Shown: positions 7,484 to 17,553, numbered from the stretch's first letter. The stretch: DNA of 64,000 bases from Gemmatimonadota bacterium (GCA_021299375.1 JAJTGR010000055.1:35607-99606); one strand, 5' to 3'. Notes: generated by a model not told the origin, from the letters alone. Translations and numbers: made by a program.

Positions 7484-9745
7484 ATGACGCGTGGAATTAG
7501 ATTGCCGGAAATGCTCGGTTCCGCCCCGGTCCTGGTTCGTTATCGGTACGTCGTCCTGCTGCTGTCGGTCGTGCTGGCCGCCACGCGGGCCGGCGCGCAG
7601 CGGGCCACCCGGTGCGACGCGTCGGAGCGTATCCGCCGCGTGCACGTGCAGGGGAGTCCGGCGTTCGACGCCCTGACGCTGTCCGCCAGCATCGTGACCC
7701 ATGAGCCGGGGGTGGTCACGCGCCTTTTTCGCATGGGGCGCGCGCCCTGCGTCGATTCGCTCGAAGTGCGGCGCGATGCGCTGCGGTTGGCGGTCCTGCA
7801 CCGCCAGGCCGGGTGGTTTCAAGCCGCCGTCACGCCCCGGATCGAGCGAAAGCCGCACGGCGTCACGGTGGTGTTCGTGATCGCCCCCGGGCCCGAGGCC
7901 GTGCTCGACACCGTGCGGATTTCCGGGCTTCCGGCGGCGGCCCCCGGTGGGAGACCGTACGCGGAGGCCCTGTACGCGCTGGAGGGGGAGCGGTTCGATC
8001 GAACGCGTCTGGACACGACCCTCGCCGCCGTGGTCACCCGCCTCCGCGATGCGAGTTACGCGCGGGCCGGCATGCCGCAGAGCCGGGTTGTCATCGACAG
8101 TGCCACCGGGCAGGTGACGCTCGACCTCGCGTTCGCCCCCGGCCCGTCGATGCGCATCGGTTCCGTGGCCATCGACATCCGCCCGCTGCGTGCCGGCGAT
8201 CCGCAGGTCCGTCGCGCCGAGGTGGTACGCCTGGTCGCAATCGACTCGGGCGATCGGTTTCGCGCCAGCGCCATGCTCGACGCCCAACGCGCGCTCTACC
8301 GCTCCGAGGCGTTCCGGCTGGTCGTCATCGACACCGTCACCCGCGCTGGCGCTGCCCGCGACAGTGTGCTCGATCTCCGCATTGCGGTGGCCGAAGCCCG
8401 CACACGCAGTGCGCGCGCCGGGCTTGGGTGGGCCACGCAGGACTGCATCCGCGCCCAGGGACGGATTACCGATCGGGGCTTCCTCGGCGTGGGGCGGCGC
8501 GTGGAACTGTCCGTGCGGGCCTCGAAGCTGGGGGTGGGCGCCCCGACGGACTTCGCGCCCGCGCTGTGCAGCGGTGCCCTGCGGCAGGACCCCTTCAGCG
8601 AGCGGCTCAACTACTATGTCGGGGCGACCCTGTCCAACTCACGGTTCTTCGGGCTCCCGCTTGCGCCTGCCGTCTCACTGTACAGCGAACGGCGCGGCGA
8701 ACCGTTCGCCTACCTGCGTGAGACCACCATCGGCGCGCTGGCCGAAGTGTCCCGTCAGTTCACGCCGCGCACCACCGGCACGGCGGGGTTCCAGTACGAA
8801 AATGGCCGCACGGACACCGATCCGGTGGTCTCCTGCACGCGTTTCGGCCAGTGCCGCCCAGAGGAGGTCATCCTGTCGCTCTTCGGCCGCGGCGTCGGCA
8901 TCCTGAGCACCTCGGGCACCTATGACCGCACGAATGATGTGGCCAATCCCTCTCGCGGATTTCGGGTGCGCGGTGAGGTGCGTGCCGGCGCGACGTATTC
9001 GGAACTCGTGTCGTCGCTGCGGTTCTACCGCAGCACGGGTGAAGTCGCCACGTTCGGACGGGCGTTTGGCGGGGTGATCGGCGCGCGCCTCCAGGCCGCC
9101 GGTGCCTTCGCGCCCGGAGCCGAACTGGTGGGGGGCACGCCGCTGCTGCCTCAGCAGGAGCGGCTGTTCGTGGGGGGACAGAACTCGGTGCGCGGCTATC
9201 AGCAGAATCTGCTCGGCCCCATCGTGTACGTGGTGTCCAACGTGCGGGAGTTCACCAACGACGCCGGCGACCGCGAAGTCGAGGTGGTGCCGGGCGCTGG
9301 CTTCACTCGTGCCGTGCCGCGCGGCGGGACCGCGCTGCTGGTCGGCAACCTCGAATGGCGCCGCCCCATGCGATTCCTGTCTGAGCAGGTGCAGGTGGCG
9401 GCCTTCATCGATGCCGGCACACTCTGGGAGACGAGTTCCGACCGCTTTCGCTGGAGCGACCTGCGGGCGACGCCCGGTGTCGGTCTGCGCGTGATCACGC
9501 CGCTCGGGCCCTTCCGCGTGGACATGGGCTATCGCCCGTACGGACTGCGCTCGGGGCCGGCGCTGTATTTCTCGCCGGCGAGCAGCGACGGTGGCTCCAC
9601 GATCTTCTGTGCCAGCCCTCGCACCACCCGCCTCGAGGCCGACTTCGGTGACGTGATCAACTGCCCGTCCACCTTTGCCCCGCCGTCGGCACGCGGGGTC
9701 CTGTCGCGGATCGTGTTTCACTTCGGCCTCGGGCAGGCGTTCTGA
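7484..9745 (+). CDS. Omp85-superfamily outer-membrane protein, TamA/BamA-like
   Basis: The 753-residue protein has a signal peptide (YVVLLLSVVLAATRAGAQ), a periplasmic region with POTRA-like repeats (IRRVHVQGSPAFDALTLSAS; VLDTVRISGLPAA; MRIGSVAIDIRPL) and a C-terminal surface-antigen barrel. The barrel contains the segment GGTPLLPQQERLFVGGQNSV followed by RGYQQN, which matches the Omp85 motif 6 (RG-Y), and ends with aromatic residues (IVFHFGLGQAF), as expected of an outer-membrane signal. An ATG at 7511 is an alternative start. The gene overlaps the downstream TamB-like gene by one base (TGATG), so it most likely encodes the TamA partner, which helps insert outer-membrane proteins or move lipids between the membranes. 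Confidence 0.85.
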   Translation: MTRGIRLPEMLGSAPVLVRYRYVVLLLSVVLAATRAGAQRATRCDASERIRRVHVQGSPAFDALTLSASIVTHEPGVVTRLFRMGRAPCVDSLEVRRDALRLAVLHRQAGWFQAAVTPRIERKPHGVTVVFVIAPGPEAVLDTVRISGLPAAAPGGRPYAEALYALEGERFDRTRLDTTLAAVVTRLRDASYARAGMPQSRVVIDSATGQVTLDLAFAPGPSMRIGSVAIDIRPLRAGDPQVRRAEVVRLVAIDSGDRFRASAMLDAQRALYRSEAFRLVVIDTVTRAGAARDSVLDLRIAVAEARTRSARAGLGWATQDCIRAQGRITDRGFLGVGRRVELSVRASKLGVGAPTDFAPALCSGALRQDPFSERLNYYVGATLSNSRFFGLPLAPAVSLYSERRGEPFAYLRETTIGALAEVSRQFTPRTTGTAGFQYENGRTDTDPVVSCTRFGQCRPEEVILSLFGRGVGILSTSGTYDRTNDVANPSRGFRVRGEVRAGATYSELVSSLRFYRSTGEVATFGRAFGGVIGARLQAAGAFAPGAELVGGTPLLPQQERLFVGGQNSVRGYQQNLLGPIVYVVSNVREFTNDAGDREVEVVPGAGFTRAVPRGGTALLVGNLEWRRPMRFLSEQVQVAAFIDAGTLWETSSDRFRWSDLRATPGVGLRVITPLGPFRVDMGYRPYGLRSGPALYFSPASSDGGSTIFCASPRTTRLEADFGDVINCPSTFAPPSARGVLSRIVFHFGLGQAF

Positions 9746-12700
9746 TGACTGCCATGTCGCCCCGGCAACGCCGCTTCTGGTGGGTGGCCGCCATCCTCCT
9801 GGGCATGGGGGCGGGGCTCGGTCTGGGCGTCTTCGCCCTGACCCGCACCGAAGCCGGGCGACGAAGGCTTGCCGCGACGCTCGCCGCGCAGGCCACCGGC
9901 GTCTTCAACGGGCGCGGGTCGCTGCGCATCGGCGTGCTGCGCGAAATCGGCATGGGGCGCGTCGTGGCCGAGGAGGTCGCGCTGCTGGACACCGCCGGCG
10001 TACCCGTGGTGACGGCTGCACGCGTGGAAGGCACCCTCGACGTGCGTGGCCTGTTCAACCGGGCCATTCACATCCGCTCCCTTGCCCTGCAGGGGCTGGT
10101 CCTCGACCTGCGGCAGGACGTGGCTGGCAGGCCGTGGAACATCGCGTACCTCATCGCGGGGGACACTACGCCGTCGGCCCCGCGCACCCAACCCGGCTTC
10201 GGGGACGATGTGCGGATCGACACGATCGTGCTGACCGACGGCGTCGTGACGACCCGCGCGCCGTGGGCGCCGCATCCCGTATTCACCGGCCGCGCGCGTG
10301 ACAGCGTGATCGCCGTGCGGGACAGCCTGCACGATCTCGTGCAAAGCGCCGATGGCAGCTGGTTCGAGCGTCGGCGCATCACGCTTGGCCGAGTGCGCGC
10401 CCGCGACGCGGTCATCGTCGATCGACGCCAGCGCCCCTCCGCCCTGGTGCTCGATACCGTCGTGGGCGTGATCTCCGATCCGCCGATCGCGCTCCGGCAC
10501 GCAGAAGGCCGCGTCACCTGGACCCCCGACTCGCTCCGGCTCGACCTGCCGCTGGTGCGGCTGCCATCCTCCACCGCGAGCGCCGTCGGCGCCATCACGT
10601 GGCGCGAACCTGGCCCGGTGCGCTACGACGTGTTGGTCAAGGCGGACGCCGGGTTGTCCGATCTGACCTGGATGTGGGATGTCCTCCCGGCCGTGGGGCG
10701 TGGGACCGCCACGGTGCGCCTGCGCACACTGGCCGATGCAGACGATGCCGAGTACGCGCTGTCGCGCCTCGATGTGCAGAGCGGACGATCACGGATTCGT
10801 GGAGCGATCACGGTCACGGTGCGGCCGGCCGAGCTGCTCCTGCACGATGTCGACCTCACCTTTGCGCCGCTGCGCAGCGAGGTGCTGCGGCGGATCAGCT
10901 ACGGGGCGCTGCCGCCTGAGATCGACGGTACACTCACCGGGCGCCTGCTGGCGAAGACGGGGGGGCCGCTCACGCGCTTCAGGCTCGACCGGCTCGATGC
11001 CCGCTTCGTGGACGACGCCGTGCGCGGCGGCGAGGCCGTTTCCGCCGTGCAGGTGCGCGGGATGCTGGCACTGGGTGCCGCGCCGCGGGCGTGGCGACTC
11101 GCCGCCGACGGTATCCGCCTCGACCTGCGCACGGTGCGGGCGCTGAGCCCGACGGCGCCCGTGGTGGATGGTATCGTGACCGGGTCGCTCACGGTGCGCG
11201 AGGCCGATCTGGACGCGGTCGACCTCTCCGACGTCGCGCTGACATGGACCGACGCGGCGGGGAACGCATCCACGGTCCGCGGCGAGGTACGCGCGCGCTA
11301 TGCGGCTGAGCCATTGGCAATGCAGGCCGCGCTGACGTTCGACCCGCTGTCGCTGGCGGCGCTCGCGCGTGTGGACACGACGTTCACCCTCCGCTCGCGG
11401 CTGGCCGGGCGGGTGACCATCAACGGGGCCCTCGACTCGCTCGACTGGACGGCTCGGTTGCGGGCGCTGGAGGCGCGCGCGGTGCCGCTGGGGACGGCCG
11501 CCGATGCGCTGCCGGATGCGGCGCTGGAGCTGACGGGGACGGCGGTGGTGCAGGCCCGCGCGTGGCGTGCAACCGCCGCCGGCGCGCTCCGGGCGTTCGA
11601 CCTGCGCACGTGGCTCGGCCGGGAGGACGTGCCCGCTACCGACCTGCAGGGCACGCTGCGACTGGCGGGCGCCGGACCGCTCAACCCGTCGACCGTGTCC
11701 CGCACCGACACGGCGGCCGCGCCAGCGTTCACCAGTGGGGGCGTGGTCGATCTCCGGCAGGTGGCAGGTGACGAGCGGCCGGCGTTCGCGCTGCTCGGCG
11801 AGGCGAGGCTGGACGCGCAGCGGCTGGTGGTGGACTCGGCACTGCTGTCCTTCGGCGGTGTGCGCGCCGAAGTGCGCGGTGCACTGGCGCGCGACTCGCT
11901 GGGCGTCGACACGCTGCAGGTGGCGGTGCGGACCGACACCCTCGACCTCCTGCGCCCCCAGCTTGAGCGCCTCGCAGGCATGCTGCAACCGATGGACAGT
12001 ACCCTGGCGGCGTCGCTGCGCTCGGTCGCGGCCGACACCTTGCGCGGTGATGCGACGGCATCCGGCTACCTGTACGGCAGCCTCACCCACCTCGACGCCA
12101 CGGCCGCCGTGGGCGCGCGCGACCTGCAGGTGGGCGCGATTCGCGCCGACCGCCTGTTCGGTTCGGTCCGGGCGCGCGACGTGTTGCGTGCGCCCACATT
12201 CGAGGGGGCCGCCAACGCCGACGAGGTCACCGGCCTCGGCGCGGTCCGTGTCCAGGCGGCCTCGTTTCGCGTGAGCGACGCCAGCCCGGACAGCGGGCGA
12301 CTGGTGCTGGATGTCAGCACCGACGACAATGCCCATCTGGTCGTGCGCGGTGGCTACGCGGCCGAGGGGGCCACCACGCGCGTCCTGCTCGATTCGCTCC
12401 GCCTGTCGTACGATGGCGTCGCCTGGCGCACCGATTCGCTCATCGAGGTGGTGCGCGACACGATCGGCGCACGGCTCGCGCCGTTCACGTTGCGGTCGAG
12501 CGTCGGCGGCCTACTCCGCGGGGAGGCGGATGTGCCACGCACCGGACCGGTGCGCGGTGGGGTGCGGCTCGAACGCTTCCCGGTGGGTGAGCTCAGTGCG
12601 CTGCTGGCGGGTACGCCCCCGCTGACTGGTACCCTCACCGGCCGCGCCGACCTCGGCGGGTCGCGCGCGGCCCCGCGTATCGCATGGGACATTGCCGGGG

Positions 12701-14343
12701 ACTCGCTCGGCATGGGGGGGCTCCGCCTGCCGCAGGTGACGTCCACCGGTGACTATGCCGACCGGCGGCTGGTGGCGCGGGCGCAGCTGCGCGATTCACT
12801 GGGCGGTATGCTGCGCGCCGAGGGGCGGGTCCCGCTGGACCTCGCCATCGCGACGGTGGATACGCGGTTGCTCAGCGATCGGATGGAAGGCGAAATCGTG
12901 GCGGATTCGCTGCGTCTCGATGCCCTCCCGATCGCCATTGACGGCGTGCGTCGCTTGCGCGGCCGTCTGGCCGGGCAGCTCGCTCTCGACGGGACGGTCG
13001 ACCGTCCGACGGCCCGCGGTATCATGGTGCTGGAGGAGGCTGGCGCCCGCCTCGACGATCTCGGGATCGAACCCTCCGAGGGGCGTCTCGTGCTGCGCGC
13101 CGCCGCCGACTCGCTGATCCTCGAGTCGCTCCGGGTGCGAAGCGGCAGCCGCACGGATACCCTCGGCGCTCGTGGTACGCTGCACTTCGCGGCCGGCGAC
13201 TCGGCCCGGGTGGCCGTGCAGGTTTCGGCCCACAACTTCGAGGTCTCCCGCCAGCGCAACGGTACCGATCTCGACATCGGTGGGGTGGTGTCGGTTCGGG
13301 GGGCGGTGCGCCGGCCGGTCGTGAGCGGCAACCTCCTCATCCCGCTGGCGAACCTCGTCGTCGACCCGCTGGGCGCTCGGGCCGCGCTTGACCTGTCCTC
13401 GGCCGGTGCGCGCGAACTGCTCGGGGCCGAGGAGGTGCCGGTGGCGGAGACGGCGGCCCAGTCGCTCGCGGCGCTCGGCCGCGTCCTCACCGTCACGAAC
13501 GCGCGGGTGGAGCTGGGCAACGAAGTGTGGGTCCAGACGCCCGAGGCTCGCGTGAAGCTTTCCGGTGGCCTCGACGTGACCAGGCGCGGCGACGAATTGG
13601 CCCTCGACGGCGAGATTCTCGCCAATCGCGGGCAGTACCGGCTCGATCTCGGCGTGGTCAATCGCAGCTTCAGCGTGGACTCGGGCCGGGTGCGCTTCTT
13701 CGCGAACGCCAAGATCCCGCCAACGCTCGACATCAGTGCCACCAATGTCGTACGCGTCCTGGGTGGCGCGCAGATCCCGGTGCGCGTGCACATTGGCGGC
13801 AACTACGAGGTGCCGGTGCTGACGCTGTCGAGCAGTGATCCCCTGTACGCCAGTGCGCCGGAATCCGAGATCATCTCGCTGCTGATCTTCGGCGCTCCCA
13901 CGTTCGCGCTCGATGGCCAGCGCCAGAGCACGGTGCGCGCGGTCACCGGTGTGCTGTTGCCGACGGTCGGCGGCGCCATGGAGGGCGCGCTGCAACGGCT
14001 GCTGCCGGGCCTCAGTACCCTGCAGGTCACCACGGCGGGTGGGCAAACGCAGGGCAACCTCAATGCCTTCTCGCTGCTCGACAACCTGAGCATCTCGGCC
14101 GGCAAGCAGGTGGGGGAGCGCACGTTCCTGCGCCTCAATACGGGAGTGTGCCGCGGGGCAGGGCAGGCCGACCAGCGCGGCGCGTCGCTGTGGTACGGGA
14201 TCGCGGCGGAGTACCGCGTCGCCCGCAACTGGATGGGGCAGGTGGGCATGGACCCCGGGGCCTCGCCATGCACACGGCTCGGCGGCGACGTGCTGCCGCG
14301 CATGCAGTTCGGTTTCGACCTGTTCCGTGAGTGGATCTGGTGA
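9745..14343 (+). CDS. tamB: TamB-like translocation and assembly module protein (DUF490)
   Basis: This 1532-residue protein begins with a single signal-anchor helix (FWWVAAILLGMGAGLGLGVFAL), then a long beta-rich periplasmic region and a C-terminal DUF490/TamB domain. The C-terminal domain shows LDGEILANRGQYRLDLG, FFANAKIPPTLDISATN, VRVHIGGNYEVPVLTLSS and SEIISLLIFG, characteristic for the family. TamB forms a hydrophobic groove spanning the periplasm, with roles in outer-membrane protein assembly and phospholipid transport. The length is within or slightly above the usual 1200-1500 residues. The start ATG shares its A with the stop of the TamA-like gene. Codon use is uniform, and I see no break in the frame. 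Confidence 0.88.
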   Translation: MTAMSPRQRRFWWVAAILLGMGAGLGLGVFALTRTEAGRRRLAATLAAQATGVFNGRGSLRIGVLREIGMGRVVAEEVALLDTAGVPVVTAARVEGTLDVRGLFNRAIHIRSLALQGLVLDLRQDVAGRPWNIAYLIAGDTTPSAPRTQPGFGDDVRIDTIVLTDGVVTTRAPWAPHPVFTGRARDSVIAVRDSLHDLVQSADGSWFERRRITLGRVRARDAVIVDRRQRPSALVLDTVVGVISDPPIALRHAEGRVTWTPDSLRLDLPLVRLPSSTASAVGAITWREPGPVRYDVLVKADAGLSDLTWMWDVLPAVGRGTATVRLRTLADADDAEYALSRLDVQSGRSRIRGAITVTVRPAELLLHDVDLTFAPLRSEVLRRISYGALPPEIDGTLTGRLLAKTGGPLTRFRLDRLDARFVDDAVRGGEAVSAVQVRGMLALGAAPRAWRLAADGIRLDLRTVRALSPTAPVVDGIVTGSLTVREADLDAVDLSDVALTWTDAAGNASTVRGEVRARYAAEPLAMQAALTFDPLSLAALARVDTTFTLRSRLAGRVTINGALDSLDWTARLRALEARAVPLGTAADALPDAALELTGTAVVQARAWRATAAGALRAFDLRTWLGREDVPATDLQGTLRLAGAGPLNPSTVSRTDTAAAPAFTSGGVVDLRQVAGDERPAFALLGEARLDAQRLVVDSALLSFGGVRAEVRGALARDSLGVDTLQVAVRTDTLDLLRPQLERLAGMLQPMDSTLAASLRSVAADTLRGDATASGYLYGSLTHLDATAAVGARDLQVGAIRADRLFGSVRARDVLRAPTFEGAANADEVTGLGAVRVQAASFRVSDASPDSGRLVLDVSTDDNAHLVVRGGYAAEGATTRVLLDSLRLSYDGVAWRTDSLIEVVRDTIGARLAPFTLRSSVGGLLRGEADVPRTGPVRGGVRLERFPVGELSALLAGTPPLTGTLTGRADLGGSRAAPRIAWDIAGDSLGMGGLRLPQVTSTGDYADRRLVARAQLRDSLGGMLRAEGRVPLDLAIATVDTRLLSDRMEGEIVADSLRLDALPIAIDGVRRLRGRLAGQLALDGTVDRPTARGIMVLEEAGARLDDLGIEPSEGRLVLRAAADSLILESLRVRSGSRTDTLGARGTLHFAAGDSARVAVQVSAHNFEVSRQRNGTDLDIGGVVSVRGAVRRPVVSGNLLIPLANLVVDPLGARAALDLSSAGARELLGAEEVPVAETAAQSLAALGRVLTVTNARVELGNEVWVQTPEARVKLSGGLDVTRRGDELALDGEILANRGQYRLDLGVVNRSFSVDSGRVRFFANAKIPPTLDISATNVVRVLGGAQIPVRVHIGGNYEVPVLTLSSSDPLYASAPESEIISLLIFGAPTFALDGQRQSTVRAVTGVLLPTVGGAMEGALQRLLPGLSTLQVTTAGGQTQGNLNAFSLLDNLSISAGKQVGERTFLRLNTGVCRGAGQADQRGASLWYGIAAEYRVARNWMGQVGMDPGASPCTRLGGDVLPRMQFGFDLFREWIW

Positions 14344-14372
14344 CGGTGGCGGCGGCGGGGCCGTGCGTCGCG

Positions 14373-15818
14373 CTACGACATGCCACGGCCGGGCTCGGTG
14401 GTGGCCACGGATGCGCCGAGTGATTGCCAACGTCGTTTCACAAAGGCGACGGCGGTGCCGGTGAGCGCACCGAGCGTTGCCGCCATGGTCACGAGCGGTT
14501 CCCGCTTGCCGTCGTCGCCGAGGAGGGCCGAGAGCAGTTCGCCGCGCAGCCGGAGCATGACCGGCGAGGCCACGCGAATGCTGTTGAAGCGGCGGTCGTA
14601 GCGGGCGCCGATGCCTTCGATGAGGGCGGCGGTGCGGGCGAAGTACACCAGTTCGCCGGGGAGCACGATCGGCCAGTTGTAGAGCTCACGAATGACGCGA
14701 TCGGCCACCACCCGCGCCCGTTCCACGGTGGTGTCCTCGCTGTAGGCGATTCCGAGCAGCACGGCAACGAGATCCCGCATGGTCTCCGGCGGCGTGCCGG
14801 GTGCCACCATGCCGAGCGTGGAGAACCCCTGCGCGGTGCCCGCCGCGTCGCGGCGGATGGCGGCGAGGATGGTGTCGAACAGCGCCTTCCGCGTGGCCAC
14901 CGGCACGTCGATGACCATGCCGAAGTCGAGCAGGATGATGCGCCCCTGCGCGTCGACCAGCAGGTTGCCGGGGTGCGGGTCGGCATGAAACACGCCGTCA
15001 CGCAGCATCATGCGGGCGTAGGTCTCGATGAGCGTCTCGGCGAGCACGTGCGGGCGCACGAGTCCGCGGGCGATCTGGGCGTCGAGCTGGTCGATGCGTG
15101 TCCCCTCGAGGAACTCGAGCACCAGCACGTCGCGGCGCGTGAGGGCCGTCTCGACCCGCGGAATGCGCAGCCGCGGCTCGTCGGCAAAGCGCTCGCGCAT
15201 GCGTAGGCACTGCATCGCCTCGCGCTCGAAGTCCATCTCTTCGCGCACGTGGCGGTCGAACTCGTCGAGTACCACCCGGAACCCCAGCACGTGATGGTGC
15301 GGCCAGCGCGCGTACAGCGCGTTCACGATCGCCCGCGAGAGCCGCACATCGCGGGTGACGATGGCGTCCACGTGCGGCCGCAGCACCTTGACCACCACGT
15401 CGCGCCCCTCGTAGCGGGCGCGATGCACCTGCCCGAGCGACCCGGCGGCCAGCGGCACGGGGTCGAGCGCCTGCACGATGGTGTCAGGGTCGGCCTGCCA
15501 CGCCGCAGCGAGTGTACGGCGAATGGTGGGCCATGGTACCGGCGGGACCCGGTCGGTGAGGGTAGCGAGCGCACCGAGGTACGGCTCGGGGATAAGGTCC
15601 GCGCGGCTGGCGAAGATCTGCGCCAGCTTCACGAACGTCGGGCCAAGGGTCGCGATCTGGTGCACGATGGCCCGGGCACGACGCTCGTGAAATGCTGCCG
15701 AACGCGGCACGGGCGCGCCCCAGCGAATCCAGCGCCGCTGGTCGCGGAAGAACGACAGCACCAGCGGTACCACGCGCCAGAGAATGACCGCGAGCCGCGG
15801 CAGGTCAGGCCACGGCAT
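14373..15818 (-). CDS. ABC1/AarF/UbiB-family atypical kinase
   Basis: The 481-residue protein carries the UbiB-family hallmarks: TLGPTFVKLAQIFASRADLI (the KxGQ-type region, here with Ala in place of Gly), the alanine-rich nucleotide loop LAAGSLGQVHRA, VVVKVLRPHV with the ATP-site lysine, DFEREAM, FHADPHPGNLLVDAQGRIIL for the catalytic loop and LLDFGMV for the metal-binding DFG. Family members are ATPases or kinase-like proteins supporting quinone and other isoprenoid lipid metabolism at the membrane. A C-terminal hydrophobic stretch (TMAATLGALTGTAVAFV) may be a membrane segment. Its start overlaps the end of the upstream dehydrogenase gene by 14 bases, which suggests co-expression. It is convergent with the TamB-like gene. 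Confidence 0.9.
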   Translation of the reverse strand: MPWPDLPRLAVILWRVVPLVLSFFRDQRRWIRWGAPVPRSAAFHERRARAIVHQIATLGPTFVKLAQIFASRADLIPEPYLGALATLTDRVPPVPWPTIRRTLAAAWQADPDTIVQALDPVPLAAGSLGQVHRARYEGRDVVVKVLRPHVDAIVTRDVRLSRAIVNALYARWPHHHVLGFRVVLDEFDRHVREEMDFEREAMQCLRMRERFADEPRLRIPRVETALTRRDVLVLEFLEGTRIDQLDAQIARGLVRPHVLAETLIETYARMMLRDGVFHADPHPGNLLVDAQGRIILLDFGMVIDVPVATRKALFDTILAAIRRDAAGTAQGFSTLGMVAPGTPPETMRDLVAVLLGIAYSEDTTVERARVVADRVIRELYNWPIVLPGELVYFARTAALIEGIGARYDRRFNSIRVASPVMLRLRGELLSALLGDDGKREPLVTMAATLGALTGTAVAFVKRRWQSLGASVATTEPGRGMS

Positions 15819-16740
15819 GAGTCTTCAGGGCGGCGGCAATCGTGGCATCGGCGTCGACCCGGGCCAGCGCGTTGCTCTCGCGCCAGAGGCGCTCGGCGCG
15901 TTCGTCGTCCCGGGCGAGGCGGGAGGGCGTGACCTCGCGGCGCCGCACCCAGTAGCGGGCGTTCCGGCGGGCCGCGTCGGGGGCGGTGGCCAGCCACACC
16001 AGCGTGTCGGCGCCCTGCTCGGGGGTGACGGAGACCACGTCCATGAGCCGCCGCTGCAGGCGCCCCATCCAGCCGTTGTTGGTGGCAAAGCGGGTGCTGA
16101 CGACTCCTGGGTGCATGGCCTGCACGATCAGGCGCGACGGGTCCATGCGTCGCGCCAGCGCCCGCGTGAACCAGAGGTTATACAGCTTGGAGTTGCAGTA
16201 GGCCCGCCAGCCGCCGTAGCCGTGCACCAGCTGCAGGTCGTCGAGGTCTACCCGGGCGTTCTGGTGGGCGCGGCTGGATACATTGATGACGCGGGCCGGT
16301 GCCTCGGGGGTACTGGCCGCCAGGAGGGCGGGGAGCAACTCGATCGTGAGAGTGAAGTACGCGAGGTGATTGAGGGCGAAGGTCTGCTCGAGGCCGTCGA
16401 TTGTCTCCGCGCGTTCGAGGAACAGGGCCCCGGCGTTGTTGGCGAGCACGTCGATGCGGGGGTGGGCTTCCCGCAACCGTGCGCCAAGCGCCTGCACGGC
16501 GTCCTGCCGTGACAGATCGGCGATCTCCCAGTGGACCGTCCGGCGCCCGGTCTCGCTCATGATGCGGCGCGCGGCGGCCGCCGTCTTGGCTTCGTTGCGC
16601 CCCACCATCACCACCGTCGCGCCCGCCTCAGTCCACGAGCGCGCCGCGGCGCGGCCGATGCCGTCGCTGGCGCCGGTCACGACCATCGTACGCTGCGCGG
16701 ACGCGGCCGCATCGGCACGGAGAGAATGGTGGAGGCTCAT
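15805..16740 (-). CDS. Short-chain dehydrogenase/reductase (retinol-dehydrogenase-like)
   Basis: The 311-residue protein from the ATG at 16740 is a Rossmann-fold SDR. TGASDGIGRAA is the dinucleotide-binding glycine motif, LANNAGALF the NNAG motif, NVSSRAHQ supplies the catalytic serine and AYCNSKLYN the YxxxK pair. The Arg-containing VMVGRNEAK after strand 2 favours NADP(H). Its length and the MHPGVVSTRF segment fit the retinol-dehydrogenase/WWOX-like group, which acts on lipophilic alcohols or ketones. The last 14 bases overlap the ABC1-kinase gene, so both may serve one lipid pathway, but the substrate is not identifiable. Confidence 0.88.
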   Translation of the reverse strand: MSLHHSLRADAAASAQRTMVVTGASDGIGRAAARSWTEAGATVVMVGRNEAKTAAAARRIMSETGRRTVHWEIADLSRQDAVQALGARLREAHPRIDVLANNAGALFLERAETIDGLEQTFALNHLAYFTLTIELLPALLAASTPEAPARVINVSSRAHQNARVDLDDLQLVHGYGGWRAYCNSKLYNLWFTRALARRMDPSRLIVQAMHPGVVSTRFATNNGWMGRLQRRLMDVVSVTPEQGADTLVWLATAPDAARRNARYWVRRREVTPSRLARDDERAERLWRESNALARVDADATIAAALKTHAVA

Positions 16741-16775
16741 GGCGAACAACTAGCGGTCGGGCAGGATACGGAGAA

Positions 16776-16812
16776 GGGGAGGCGGCGCCGCGTGGTGGCG
16801 GCGTGCCTCCCC
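16776..16812 (-). terminator. Hairpin between the Ig-like lipoprotein and SDR genes
   Basis: The 8-bp arms GGGGAGGC and GCCTCCCC bracket a GC-rich interior that can extend the stem. On the minus strand the hairpin is followed by TTCTCC, a weak pyrimidine tract. It lies downstream of the Ig-like lipoprotein gene and probably ends its transcription. Confidence 0.45.
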
Positions 16813-16863
16813 TCCGTCGGCGCCGCGCGCGGACGGTGCCGTGCCAGGACCCGCGTGGTCCGG

Positions 16864-17553
16864 TCAGTTCCCGACGGCGGTGATGGTGATCGGGCCCACC
16901 GATCCCGAGGTGGCCGTCGCTGTCTGCAGGCCAAGTTGCGGACCCAGCGTCCAGCGCACGGTGACCTCGCCCAGGGCGTTGGTCACCGCCGACTGCGGGG
17001 ACAAGCTGCCGCCGCCCGATGCGATGGTCATGGCGACCGTCTGGCCGGGGATCGGCACGTTGTTGCCGCCGATCACCCGGATGACCAGGGGCACCGTCAG
17101 GGCCGCGCCGACCTTGGCGGTCTGGTTGTTCCCCTGGGCCACGATCATGTCGTTGGGCAGCACACCGAGCGCGCTCAAGGTCACCGGCTCCACGCCGGGG
17201 GCGCTGCCAACCATGGTCTGGACCTGCGAGGCCGGCCCGAGGGTCCAGCGGGCCTTCACCTCGCCGTTGGCATCACTGATGGCCGTCGCCGGATCGACGC
17301 TGCCGCCGCCCGCCAGCACGCTGAAGCTGATCGGGATTTTCGGCATGGGGGTGCCGTCGGTGGCCAGCACGCGGAGCACGATGGCGGTCGGCAGGACGAC
17401 GCCGGCGGGCGCCATCTGCAGGTGGCCCTGCACGATGGTCAGGCGCGATGCCGCCGGCGCTTCCGTGGGCTTGGTGCACCCGGGAAACGCGAGCAGGGTC
17501 GGAATCGCCGCAAACAGCGCGGCCAGCAGACTGAAGGGGCGAGCGGAACGCAT
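16864..17553 (-). CDS. Lipoprotein with two bacterial Ig-like repeats
   Basis: From the ATG at 17553 the product is 229 residues. A basic start and hydrophobic LLAALFAAIPTLLAFPGC end in a lipobox-like cysteine, so the protein is probably a lipoprotein. Two tandem Ig-like repeats of about 95 residues follow. Each has a VP-x-V-RV strand, a GGGS-(V/L)-(D/S)P turn and a final NA-GEV-RWTLGP (DANGEVKARWTLGP and TNALGEVTVRWTLGP). Such Big_1-type domains occur in surface or adhesion-like proteins. Nothing else hints at a partner. It is divergent from deoC. Confidence 0.75.
   Translation of the reverse strand: MRSARPFSLLAALFAAIPTLLAFPGCTKPTEAPAASRLTIVQGHLQMAPAGVVLPTAIVLRVLATDGTPMPKIPISFSVLAGGGSVDPATAISDANGEVKARWTLGPASQVQTMVGSAPGVEPVTLSALGVLPNDMIVAQGNNQTAKVGAALTVPLVIRVIGGNNVPIPGQTVAMTIASGGGSLSPQSAVTNALGEVTVRWTLGPQLGLQTATATSGSVGPITITAVGN

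Noticed and set aside
10789..14430. Long minus-strand open frames opposite the TamB-like gene.
   Set aside because: They are explained by codon bias of the GC-rich plus-strand gene; no domain pattern or RBS supports them.
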